DNA from: Salinarimonas sp.
GTDB taxonomy: Bacteria; Pseudomonadota; Alphaproteobacteria; Rhizobiales; Beijerinckiaceae
Reading direction: 5' to 3'
DNA: 64,000 nucleotides
NCBI RefSeq assembly: GCF_040111675.1
Contig: NZ_CP157794.1
Location: 310,001-374,000 of the forward strand
Below the pieces are notes generated by a model, which was not told the DNA's origin, made no database searches, and worked only from the letters and a program-made list of their open reading frames with translations. The stretch's first letter is position 1; every line of letters starts with the position of its first letter. The position numbers and the translations under genes are program-made. Shown here one piece after another: positions 40,869 through 51,389 of this stretch.

Positions 40869-41756
40869 ATGGATAGGCTCGACTGGAACCTCGCGCGCGC
40901 CTTCTGCGCCACGGCGGAGGCCGGCTCCCTGTCGGCGGCCGCGCGCCGGCTGGGGCTGACGCAGCCGACACTGTCGCGCCAGGTGGCTGCTCTGGAAGCG
41001 GCGCTCGGCGTCACGCTGTTCGAGCGCGTCGGCAAGGCCCTGGCGCTGACCGAGGCGGGGCGCGCGCTCCTCGCACCCGCGCAGTCCATGGCCACCGCCG
41101 CGGACGCGATGGCGCTCGCCGCGGCGGGGGCGGCCGAGGGCGTCGCGGGCCGGGTCTCGATCTCGGCCTCCGACGCGGTGGCGGCGCATCTCCTGCCCGA
41201 CATCGTGGCGCGCATCCGCCGGGCTGCGCCGGGCATCACGGTCGCCGTCGTCGTCTCGAACGCCATCAGCGACCTGCGCCGGCGCGAGGCCGACATCGCC
41301 ATCCGGCACGTGCGGCCCGCCGAGCCGGACCTGATCGGCCGGCTCGTCGGCGAGACGTCGGCGCATCTCTACGCGTCGGAACGCTGGATCGCGGAGCGCG
41401 GCGCGCCGCGCACGCCCGGGGATCTCGCGCCGGAGGACGTGCTCGGCTTCGCCCCGGTCGAGCGCTTCGCGGCCCATCTCGCGGCCGCCGGCGTGCCCGT
41501 CACGGCGGAGGGCTTCCGCATCGTCTCGGAGAACGCGGTCACGGTGCTGGAGATGGCGCGGCGGGGGCTTGGCGTCGTGGTGATGATGCGCGAGGTCGCC
41601 GTGCGGGTGCCCGAGCTCGTGCGCGTCCTGCCGGACCTGCCCGCCACGCCGATCCCGATCTGGCTCGTCACCCACCGCGAGCTGCGCACCAGCCGCCGCG
41701 TGCGGCTGGTCTACGACGTGCTGGGAGAGGCGCTGGGGGAGATGGTGCGGGGGTGA
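40869..41756 (+). CDS. LysR-family transcriptional regulator
   Basis: A 295-residue regulator. The N-terminal winged helix-turn-helix (FCATAEAGSLSAAARRLGLT, then QPTLSRQVAALEAALGVTLF) is typical, followed by a periplasmic-binding-like co-inducer domain with VSISASDAVAAHLLPDIVAR. It is divergent from the methyltransferase and may control it through the shared 85-base region. Inducer unknown. Confidence 0.92.
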   Translation: MDRLDWNLARAFCATAEAGSLSAAARRLGLTQPTLSRQVAALEAALGVTLFERVGKALALTEAGRALLAPAQSMATAADAMALAAAGAAEGVAGRVSISASDAVAAHLLPDIVARIRRAAPGITVAVVVSNAISDLRRREADIAIRHVRPAEPDLIGRLVGETSAHLYASERWIAERGAPRTPGDLAPEDVLGFAPVERFAAHLAAAGVPVTAEGFRIVSENAVTVLEMARRGLGVVVMMREVAVRVPELVRVLPDLPATPIPIWLVTHRELRTSRRVRLVYDVLGEALGEMVRG

Positions 41757-41775
41757 GGCGGGGGATCAGGAAAGG

Positions 41776-41852
41776 TGGCGCGCCCGACAGGATTCGAACC
41801 TGTGACCTTTGGAATCGGAATCCAACGCTCTATCCAGCTGAGCTACGGGCGC
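41776..41852 (-). tRNA. tRNA-Arg (anticodon CCG)
   Basis: On the minus strand a 77-base tRNA with acceptor stem GCGCCCG/CGGGCGC, D-arm AGCTCAGCTGGATAGAGC, anticodon loop TTCCGAT within TTGGA/TCCAA, T-arm GGTTCGAATCC and encoded CCA. The anticodon CCG (41818-41816) reads the arginine codon CGG. Confidence 0.97.
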
Positions 41853-41981
41853 CTGCCCCGCACGCCGCGTCGGCGCGCGGGATGTTGGTACAGGAGTTCG
41901 CCGGGGCGGGCAAGAGGGGGTGAACAAGGGGCGAGGGGGGGTGGGAGAGGGGTGGGAGCGCGGGGTGGGCCGTACGCCGCC

Positions 41982-44900
41982 TCACCGGAAATTCCGCGCC
42001 TTTGGCAGGGCTGCGGCGACGCCGCGGCGGGCTTCGTGAAGGCGCTCGTGGGCCTCGACGTCGGCGGCCAGCGCCGGCTCCTCGCGCACCAGGGCGCGGA
42101 AGCGGGCCTCGCGCTCGCGCCTGGCCTCCCCGTCGCGCTGGTCGGGGCCGGAGCGCTTGACCTCGTCGGCCCGCGCGAGGGCCTCCGGCATCGGGAGCGC
42201 GAGCGCCTCGGCTCCCTGGAGGCGGGTGAGCATGCCCGACCAGTCCTCCAGCGTGTCGGCGACGACGTGGGTGACGCCGTTGGCGCGCTGGAGGCGCCCC
42301 CGGACGCCGACGAGCCGCGCGCCGATCACCACCGGGCGGAAGGCCTCGAAGGTCTTGGGCCACACGATGAGGTTCGCGATGCCGGTCTCGTCCTCCAGCG
42401 TCATGAAGATGACGCCCCGCGCCGAGCCCGGGCGCTGGCGGATCAGCACGAGGCCGGACACCGACACCCGCGCGCCGTCGCGCATGCGGTCGAGATCGAC
42501 GTGGCGGGTGACGCCGCGCCTCTCGAGCGCGGCGCGCAGGAACGAGACCGGGTGCGCCTTGAGCGAGAGCGACAGTGCGCGGTAGTCGGCCACGACCTCC
42601 TGGCCGGGCGGCATCGGCGGCAGCGCCGCGTCGGGCTCGCGCTCGGCCATGGAGGCGGCGCGGAACAGGGGCAGGTCGTCCTTGTCGCCGGAGCGGCGCA
42701 GCGCCTTCACCGCCCAGAGCGCGTCGCGCCGCGACAGGCCCAGCGAGGCGAAGGCGTCGGCCTCGGCGAGCCGCTCCAGCGTCGCGGGCGGCAGGTCGGT
42801 GCGCAGCCAGACGTCGCGCACGGAATCGTAGCCGGCGCCGCGCCGGGCGGCGAGGAGGCGCATCTCCTCCTCGCGCGCGCCCTTGAGCGAGCGCAGGCCG
42901 AGCCGCAGCGCGTGCGTCGCGCGGATGTCGCCGCGCATCGAGGCGTGGGCGCGGTGCAGCCGCTCGGCCGCCGGCGGGCCGGGCTCGAGCGTGCAGTCCC
43001 AGTCCGAATGGTTGACGTCGGGCGGGCGCACCGCGACGCCGTGCTCGCGGGCGTCGCGCACGATCTGCGCGGGGGCGTAGAAGCCCATGGGCTGGGCGTT
43101 CAGGAGGGCGGCGGCGAACACGTCGGGATAGCGCGCCTTGACCCAGCAGGAGGCGTAGACGAGGAGCGCGAAGCTCGCCGCGTGGCTCTCCGGGAAGCCG
43201 TACTCGCCGAAGCCCTCGATCTGCCGGAAGCAATGCTCGGCGAAGGCGCGGTCGTAGCCGCGCGCCACCATGCCCTCGACCATCTTCTGCGCGAAGGTGC
43301 CGATCGTGCCGACCCGCCGGAAGGTGGCCATGGCCCGGCGCAGCCGGTCGGCCTCGGACGGCGTGAAGCGGGCGGCGACGATGGCGATCTTCATCGCCTG
43401 CTCCTGGAAGAGCGGCACGCCGAGCGTCTTGCCGAGCACCTGCTCGAGCTCGTCCGGGGGCCCGTGCTCGGGGGAGGGGGAGGGGAAGACCACGCGTTCG
43501 CGGCCCTCGCGGCGACGGAGATAGGGGTGGACCATGTCGCCCTGGATCGGGCCCGGGCGCACGATCGCCACCTCGATGACGAGGTCGTAGAACTTCGCCG
43601 GCTTGAGCCGGGGCAGCATCGACATCTGCGCCCGGCTCTCGATCTGGAAGACGCCGAGCGTGTCGGCGCGCTGGATCATGGCGTAGACCCGCGGGTCCTC
43701 GGCCGGGATCGTCGCCAGCGTGAGGCGCTCGCCGTAATGATCCTCCAGGAGATCGAAGGCCCGGCGCAGGCACGACAGCATGCCGAGCGCCAGGAGGTCG
43801 ATCTTGAGCATGCCGAGCGCTTCCAGATCGTCCTTGTCCCACTCGACGGTGGTGCGGCCCTCCATCGACGCGGGCGCGACCGGCGTCACCTCGTCGAGGC
43901 GCGAGCGGGTGATGACGAAGCCGCCGGTGTGCTGCGAGAGGTGACGCGGGAAGCCGTTGAGCTCGGCGGCGAGCTCCAGGACCCGGGCGAGGCGGTGCTC
44001 GGCGGGGTCCATGCCCAGCCGCTCGACCTCCTTCTCCTCCACGCTCGCCTTCGACCAGCCCCAGATCGAGCCGGAGAGCGCCGAGACGGCGTCGTCGGAG
44101 AGGCCGAAGACCTTGCCGACCTCGCGCACGGCGGAGCGGGCGCGGTAGGTGATGACGCTCGCCGCGAGGCCGGCGCGCTCGCGGCCGTAGCGCTCGTAGA
44201 CGTACTGCATCACCTCCTCGCGCCGCTCGTGCTCGAAATCGACGTCGATGTCGGGCGGCTCCTTGCGCTCGTTGGAGACGAAGCGCTCGAACAGGAGGTC
44301 GTGCCTGGTGGGGTCGACCTCGGTGATGCCGAGACAGAAGCACACGGTGGAATTGGCCGCCGAGCCGCGCCCCTGCGCCAGGATCCCGCGCTGGCGGGCG
44401 AAGCGCACGATGTCGTGCACGGTGAGGAAGTAGGGCGCGTAGCTCAGCTCGGCGACGAGCGCGAGCTCGTGGCGGATGGCGGCCTGCACCTTCTCGGGGA
44501 TCGCCTCGCCGAAGCGCTGGCGCGCGCCCTCCCAGGCGTAGTGCGTCAGCGCCGCTTGCGGGTCGGGAAAGCCCTCGCGGCCCTCCTCGGGATACTCGTA
44601 GCGCAGGTCGTCGAGGGAGAAGGCGAGGCGCTCGAGGAGCCGCACGGTCTCGGGGATCGCCTCGGGCGCCTCGCGGAACAGGCGGGCCGTCTCGGCGGGC
44701 GCCTTGAGATGACGCTCGGCATGGGCTTCGAGCCGGCGGCCGGCGGTGTCGAGGGTGACGCCCTCGCGGATGCAGGCGATCACGTCCTGCAGCCGCCGCC
44801 GCTCGGGCGCGTGGTAGAGCACGTCGCCGATGGCGATCGGCGGGACGCCGTGCGCGGCGGCGAGCGCGCGGGTCTTCGCCAGCGCATGGCGCGGCGCGCG

Positions 44901-45419
44901 GCCGTAGCCGGCTCGGGCGGCGAGGCGCACGCCCGCGGCCGCCTCCCTCAGGGCGGGCACGAAGGCGAGGTGGTCGTCGGGGCGGGCGAGGTCCGGCACG
45001 ACGATCGTCTCCAGGCCCTGCGCCCGCTCGAGCAGATCGGGGAGGCGCAGGGCGCATTGCCCCTTGGGCGCGCGGCTCTTGCCGAGGGTCAGCAGCCGGC
45101 ACAGCCGGCCGTAGGCGGCGCGGTCGCGCGGATAGGCGAGGACGTCGGGCGTCCCGTCGTCGAAGACGAGGCGCGTCCCGACGGCGAGCCTCAGCTCGCG
45201 CGTGCCGGCCGCGTTCTCGGCGCGCCATTCGCGCAAGGCCACGTGCGCGCGCACCACGCCCGCGAGCGAGTTGCGATCGGCGATCCCGAGCCCGGCGAGC
45301 CCCAGCGCCGCCGCCTGGGCGACGAGCTCTTCGGGATGCGAGCCGCCCTCCAGGAAGGAGAAGTTCGTGGTCGTGGCGAATTCGGCATAGGGAACGTGGA
45401 GGGGGAGGAGGCCGGTCAT
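41982..45419 (-). CDS. dnaE2: Error-prone DNA polymerase DnaE2 (ImuC)
   Basis: A 1145-residue C-family polymerase, the catalytic part of the SOS-induced mutasome. The PHP domain opens YAEFATTTNFSFLEGGSHPE, and the polymerase active site has PPDIDVDFEHERREEVMQYV and a conserved GRGSAANSTVCFCLGITEVD. An OB-fold lies near VSVSGLVLIRQRPGSARGVI. The C-terminus lacks a beta-clamp-binding tail like that of replicative DnaE. I chose ATG 45419 because the protein then starts MTGLLPLHVPYAEF; the upstream frame is non-coding. It is separated from imuB by 528 bases holding a palindromic repeat. Confidence 0.96.
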   Translation of the reverse strand: MTGLLPLHVPYAEFATTTNFSFLEGGSHPEELVAQAAALGLAGLGIADRNSLAGVVRAHVALREWRAENAAGTRELRLAVGTRLVFDDGTPDVLAYPRDRAAYGRLCRLLTLGKSRAPKGQCALRLPDLLERAQGLETIVVPDLARPDDHLAFVPALREAAAGVRLAARAGYGRAPRHALAKTRALAAAHGVPPIAIGDVLYHAPERRRLQDVIACIREGVTLDTAGRRLEAHAERHLKAPAETARLFREAPEAIPETVRLLERLAFSLDDLRYEYPEEGREGFPDPQAALTHYAWEGARQRFGEAIPEKVQAAIRHELALVAELSYAPYFLTVHDIVRFARQRGILAQGRGSAANSTVCFCLGITEVDPTRHDLLFERFVSNERKEPPDIDVDFEHERREEVMQYVYERYGRERAGLAASVITYRARSAVREVGKVFGLSDDAVSALSGSIWGWSKASVEEKEVERLGMDPAEHRLARVLELAAELNGFPRHLSQHTGGFVITRSRLDEVTPVAPASMEGRTTVEWDKDDLEALGMLKIDLLALGMLSCLRRAFDLLEDHYGERLTLATIPAEDPRVYAMIQRADTLGVFQIESRAQMSMLPRLKPAKFYDLVIEVAIVRPGPIQGDMVHPYLRRREGRERVVFPSPSPEHGPPDELEQVLGKTLGVPLFQEQAMKIAIVAARFTPSEADRLRRAMATFRRVGTIGTFAQKMVEGMVARGYDRAFAEHCFRQIEGFGEYGFPESHAASFALLVYASCWVKARYPDVFAAALLNAQPMGFYAPAQIVRDAREHGVAVRPPDVNHSDWDCTLEPGPPAAERLHRAHASMRGDIRATHALRLGLRSLKGAREEEMRLLAARRGAGYDSVRDVWLRTDLPPATLERLAEADAFASLGLSRRDALWAVKALRRSGDKDDLPLFRAASMAEREPDAALPPMPPGQEVVADYRALSLSLKAHPVSFLRAALERRGVTRHVDLDRMRDGARVSVSGLVLIRQRPGSARGVIFMTLEDETGIANLIVWPKTFEAFRPVVIGARLVGVRGRLQRANGVTHVVADTLEDWSGMLTRLQGAEALALPMPEALARADEVKRSGPDQRDGEARREREARFRALVREEPALAADVEAHERLHEARRGVAAALPKARNFR

Positions 45420-45947
45420 GGCGGGCCTCCCGGACGGCGACATGCCCTCACCCCCGGGCCCTTTCCCTTCCGAACTCGATGAGCCGCACATCGTGTCCCG
45501 TGCAGTCGAAGCTCCGTGCGAGCGCCGCCGGCCGCTCGTCCCCCGCCCTCTCGGAGGGTGGGCGGCGAATGCGCCGAACCGGCTCCTTCCCTGTAAGGGA
45601 AGGTGTCGCCGCGCGAAGCGCGGTGACGGATGGGGCGCGCCGGCAGGCGCGTTCGGCGAAGCCGAAAGCTGGCGCGACCGGCGGCTGCCGGGGGCTTCCG
45701 CTTCGCGGAACGCGTCGCTGCGCGCCGCGCCCCATCCGTCACGCCGCCTGCGGCGGCGCGCCACCTTCCCCTACAGGGAAGGACGGGATCGGGGGTCGTG
45801 ATCATCCGACAGGCCTCGTTGCGGGATACCTGTGCATCGGCGCATTCTTCCGAGAGCCGCGAGAGGCGCCCGCTGGACGCCGTCCCCTCCGGTCCGCGGC
45901 TGCGTCGCGGCCCCCTTCCGCTTCGGAGAGATGTCGGTCCCGCCCGC
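45420..45947. repeat. imuB-dnaE2 gap with a 200-base fold-back repeat
   Basis: No gene was seen in this 528-base gap. Positions about 45584-45783 form an inverted repeat: the arms TCCTTCCCTGTAAGGGAAGG and CCTTCCCCTACAGGGAAGGA match except for one base, and the inner GTGACGGATGGGGCGCGCC and GCGCCCCATCCGTCACGCC are also complementary apart from small gaps. Each arm also forms its own hairpin (CCTTCCC-GGGAAGG). It looks like a REP-like or non-autonomous miniature element. Flanking sequence is ordinary GC-rich spacer. Confidence 0.65.
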
Positions 45948-47591
45948 TCATCCGAACAGCCCGTGCACGTACCAGCGCGGGGCCGCGGTCTCGCGGCCGT
46001 AGAGGCCCTCGCGGAAGAGCCAGAAGCGGCGACCCTCCACGTCCTCGGCGCGGAAATAGTCGCGGGTGAGCCCCGCCCCGTCCCACCAGGCGGGGGCGAT
46101 GCGCTCGGGGCCCTCGTAGGCCGCGGTCTCGTGCAGCACGCGCCGCCAGCGGAAGCGCAGGGGCGGGCCGTCCGGCACGGTGGCCACCGCCTCGATCGGC
46201 TCGGGCCGGGCGAAGAGGCGGATCGGCCGGTCGGCCGGCGCGTCGGGCAGGGGCGGCGTCCAGCGGACGGCGTCTCTCAGTGGCGGCGTCCCCGGCGCGA
46301 GCAGTGCGGCGGCGTCCTCCGGCCAATGCGTGTCGCAAGCGGCGAGCCGGCGCACCCGCTCCGGCCCGAGCCGGGCGCCGAGCGTGTCGACGAGGCGCGC
46401 GAGGTCCTCGCCCGCCACCGACCCGTCGAGCCGCCTCGCGGCCTCGTCGAGCCGGCTCGCGGAGAGCGCCGTCAGCCGTACCACGTCGAACCCGTAGCCG
46501 ATGTCGAGCTCGTCGCGCTCCCCCGCGAGCCGCTCGCGGAAGAGGAGCGCCATGCGCGCGGGATCGCGGGTGGGCCGGCTCGCGCCGACGCGGATGCGGC
46601 GCACCGCGCCGTCGACCCGGAAGAGCGACAGCTCGAGCGCCCGCGCGCCCTCGCCGTGCGTGGTCAGCATGCCGGCGAGCTCGTCGGCGAGGCGCGCCAG
46701 CGTGCGCGAGACGTCCTCCTGCGTCAGGATCGGCTCGAAGAAGCGCCGCTCCACCACGTAGGGCGGAGCCTCGAGCCGCGCGCCGATGGCCGAGCGGGTG
46801 CGCCCGAAGGCGGCGTCGATGCGCGCGATCAGGTCGGCCCCGAAGCGTGCGGCGAAGGGCGCGCGCGGGCGCAAGGCCACGTCCTCGATGCGGCGCAGGC
46901 CGAGCTTGGCCAGGCCCTCGACCACGGACGGCGCGACGGCGAGCGCCGAGACCGGCAGGGGGCGCAGAGCCCGCTCCTCCTCGCCGGTCGCGACGATCGC
47001 CCCGTCGGCGGCGCGGGCGAGCGCCGCGGCCGCCTCCGGCGTGCCGGCGATGGCGGCGCGGGCGTGGAACCCGAGGCGGCCCAGCCGCGCCACGGCGTCC
47101 GCCCGCATCGCGGCCTCGCCGCCGAACAGATGGGCCGAGCCCGTGACGTCGAGCACGATGGCGTCCGGCGGCAGCGTCGCGACGAGGGGCGTCCAGCGCC
47201 GGCCCCAATCGGCGAGGCGCGCGAGCGTCGCCGCTTGCGCTTCGGGGTCCGCGTCGACCACGGCGAGGCCCGGATGCAGCGCCCGCGCGTCGGCGAGCGA
47301 CATCCCCGGCCGCAGGCCGAGCGCGGCGGCGCGCGCGTCGCACGCGGCGAGGCGCAGGGCCCCGCGCTCCTTGACGACGGCGACGAGGGGCGCCTCCTGC
47401 GGCGCCTCTTCAGGCGCGGCGGGCGAAGGGGAGGAGGCGCGGCCCCGCCCCGCCTGTCCCGCCTGTCCCGCCCGCCCCGCCCGGCGCGCCCGATCGGTCG
47501 CGAGCGTCGGCAGGACGAGGGCCAGGTAGCGCTTCGCGGGCGCGGGGCTCGGCTGCGCGCTCGGGCGCGTCTCGGAAGGCGCGGTCGTCAT
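45948..47591 (-). CDS. imuB: Y-family DNA polymerase-like protein ImuB
   Basis: A 547-residue catalytically dead relative of UmuC/DinB that recruits DnaE2 to the beta clamp. The N-terminal AKRYLALVLPTLATDR is typical, then an Ala/Gly/Gln-rich insertion (RAGQAGQAGRGRASS), the little-finger-type HAHA region and ALRPLPVSALAVAP. The active-site carboxylates of Y-polymerases are absent, as expected of ImuB. Its start overlaps the end of imuA by 182 bases, so translation is coupled. Confidence 0.94.
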   Translation of the reverse strand: MTTAPSETRPSAQPSPAPAKRYLALVLPTLATDRARRAGRAGQAGQAGRGRASSPSPAAPEEAPQEAPLVAVVKERGALRLAACDARAAALGLRPGMSLADARALHPGLAVVDADPEAQAATLARLADWGRRWTPLVATLPPDAIVLDVTGSAHLFGGEAAMRADAVARLGRLGFHARAAIAGTPEAAAALARAADGAIVATGEEERALRPLPVSALAVAPSVVEGLAKLGLRRIEDVALRPRAPFAARFGADLIARIDAAFGRTRSAIGARLEAPPYVVERRFFEPILTQEDVSRTLARLADELAGMLTTHGEGARALELSLFRVDGAVRRIRVGASRPTRDPARMALLFRERLAGERDELDIGYGFDVVRLTALSASRLDEAARRLDGSVAGEDLARLVDTLGARLGPERVRRLAACDTHWPEDAAALLAPGTPPLRDAVRWTPPLPDAPADRPIRLFARPEPIEAVATVPDGPPLRFRWRRVLHETAAYEGPERIAPAWWDGAGLTRDYFRAEDVEGRRFWLFREGLYGRETAAPRWYVHGLFG

Positions 47592-48504
47592 GGCTCCACT
47601 CCAGATGAAACAGGCCCTCGCGGCCGCCGCGATGGCGGGCGAGCCAGGCGCGCCAGGCCGGCGCCCCGGGCTCGCCGGCGAGCCCGGGGCGGCTCGGCGC
47701 GGCGGATACGATCCAGCGGGTCTCGGCGGCGCTGGCGAGAACCGTCCCGCGCGCGCCGGCGGCGGCCTGCACGATCAGGCCGGTGGGCGCGCCGCCGCCG
47801 CGGGCGGCGCCCCCGCCTTCGCGCGCGGCGAGCACGAGCCGGCGCGAGGCGGTCAGGTCGTAGATCCCGCCCGGCAGGCGGGCGATCTCGGCGATCACGG
47901 CCGCGAGCGAGCGGCAGAGCAGGGCCTGCTCCGTCGCCCACAGGGCCTCGCGCGCGTCCTTGGCGCGCACCAGGACGAGCCGCTCCGGGTCGAGCCCGTG
48001 CATGGCGAGGCCCGGGGCGTAGGGCGCGCCGTCCTCGCGGGCGGACGCCTCGTCCTGGACGAGGAGCACGCGGCCGGCGGAGCGGTTTTCCCCGCGCCTT
48101 GCGAGGCGCGCGGCGAGCGCCGAGGCGAAGCCGTGCGCCGCCCCGAGATCGCCCGCCTCGGCGGCCAGGATCTCGTGGATGGTCCCCCGGGCGAGGCCGC
48201 CGCCGAGGACGGCGTCGAGCCCGGGCGCGCCGAGCGGAACCGGCCGTGGCCGGCGACGGCGCGGCGGGGGCGGCGCCGGCGCGGACCCGTCCCCCGCCTC
48301 GGCGGCGTAGGCCGCCTGCGCGGGCTCCGAGAAGCCGCCCTCGAACGTCCCGTCGGAGAAAGCGTCCTCGGGCGCGTCACCGCCCTGCGCGGCGAGGGCC
48401 GCCCTCAGGGCCGCCCGCGCGCGCTCCAGCCGTTCCGGCAAAGCCTCGGCGTCCGCCGGCGCGCGAGGCGCGCCGTCGCCCGGTCCGCCATGCTGCGGAG
48501 CCAT
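47410..48504 (-). CDS. imuA: SOS mutagenesis protein ImuA
   Basis: A 364-residue RecA-like accessory protein of the ImuA-ImuB-DnaE2 mutasome. It has a Gly/Ala-rich N-terminus, a middle VLGGGLARGTIHEILAAEAG (the ImuA counterpart of a P-loop region) and a GGAARGGGAPTGLIVQAAAG segment. The C-terminal tail (GPRPADARDRSGAPGGAGGT) is low complexity and is translated from DNA that also encodes the ImuB start. I chose the ATG at 48504, giving MAPQHGGPGDGAPRAP, with a LexA box just upstream. The exact C-terminus is less sure. Confidence 0.9.
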   Translation of the reverse strand: MAPQHGGPGDGAPRAPADAEALPERLERARAALRAALAAQGGDAPEDAFSDGTFEGGFSEPAQAAYAAEAGDGSAPAPPPPRRRRPRPVPLGAPGLDAVLGGGLARGTIHEILAAEAGDLGAAHGFASALAARLARRGENRSAGRVLLVQDEASAREDGAPYAPGLAMHGLDPERLVLVRAKDAREALWATEQALLCRSLAAVIAEIARLPGGIYDLTASRRLVLAAREGGGAARGGGAPTGLIVQAAAGARGTVLASAAETRWIVSAAPSRPGLAGEPGAPAWRAWLARHRGGREGLFHLEWSHDDRAFRDAPERAAEPRAREALPGPRPADARDRSGAPGGAGGTGGTGGAGPRLLPFARRA

Positions 48505-48520
48505 GCTTCGATCCCTGTCT

Positions 48521-48535
48521 GTTCCCAATCCGTTC
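48521..48535 (-). promoter_or_regulatory. LexA (SOS) box of imuA-imuB-dnaE2
   Basis: GTTCCCAATCCGTTC matches GTTC-N7-GTTC, the alphaproteobacterial LexA operator, and ends 17 bases before the imuA start codon. Damage-inducible expression of the cassette is therefore expected. Confidence 0.85.
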
Positions 48536-48618
48536 GCCTATGGATTCCACCGGCCATCCGGGGAGTCAAGCGAGGAGTCGGGCGAAGGAGCGCAATCGCA
48601 GCGAGGCGTGATCGGAGC

Positions 48619-48675
48619 GCGCCGACGGCGCAGGCTCTCCCCTCGCCCTCGCGGCGAGGGGAGTCCGTCGGCGCT
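48619..48675. repeat. Nested palindrome between the hybrid kinase and imuA
   Basis: An 11-base-pair stem (CTCCCCTCGCC and GGCGAGGGGAG) is nested in an outer pair (GCCGACGG and CCGTCGGC). There is no T-run on the minus strand, so it is more like a dispersed palindromic repeat than an intrinsic terminator. The rest of the 287-base gap 48505-48791 holds the imuA SOS box. Confidence 0.5.
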
Positions 48676-48791
48676 CGACGCTGACGGCTCGCGACCATCC
48701 CGCAAAGCGCATCCGCCGCAGGAGACGTGTGCATCGACGAGCCGCCAGGGGGAGGGGGGCCCGGCGCGCTTCGGAACGCGCGGGCGCGGCC

Positions 48792-51385
<2,594 letters not shown>

Positions 51386-51389
<4 letters not shown>

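Noticed and set aside
41776-41981. Integration site at tRNA-Arg(CCG)
   Set aside because: No integrase gene and no duplicated tRNA end was seen on either side.
45420-45764. N-terminal extension of dnaE2
   Set aside because: The upstream frame crosses the fold-back repeat and has no family similarity; the family start MTGLLPLHVPYAEF is at 45419.
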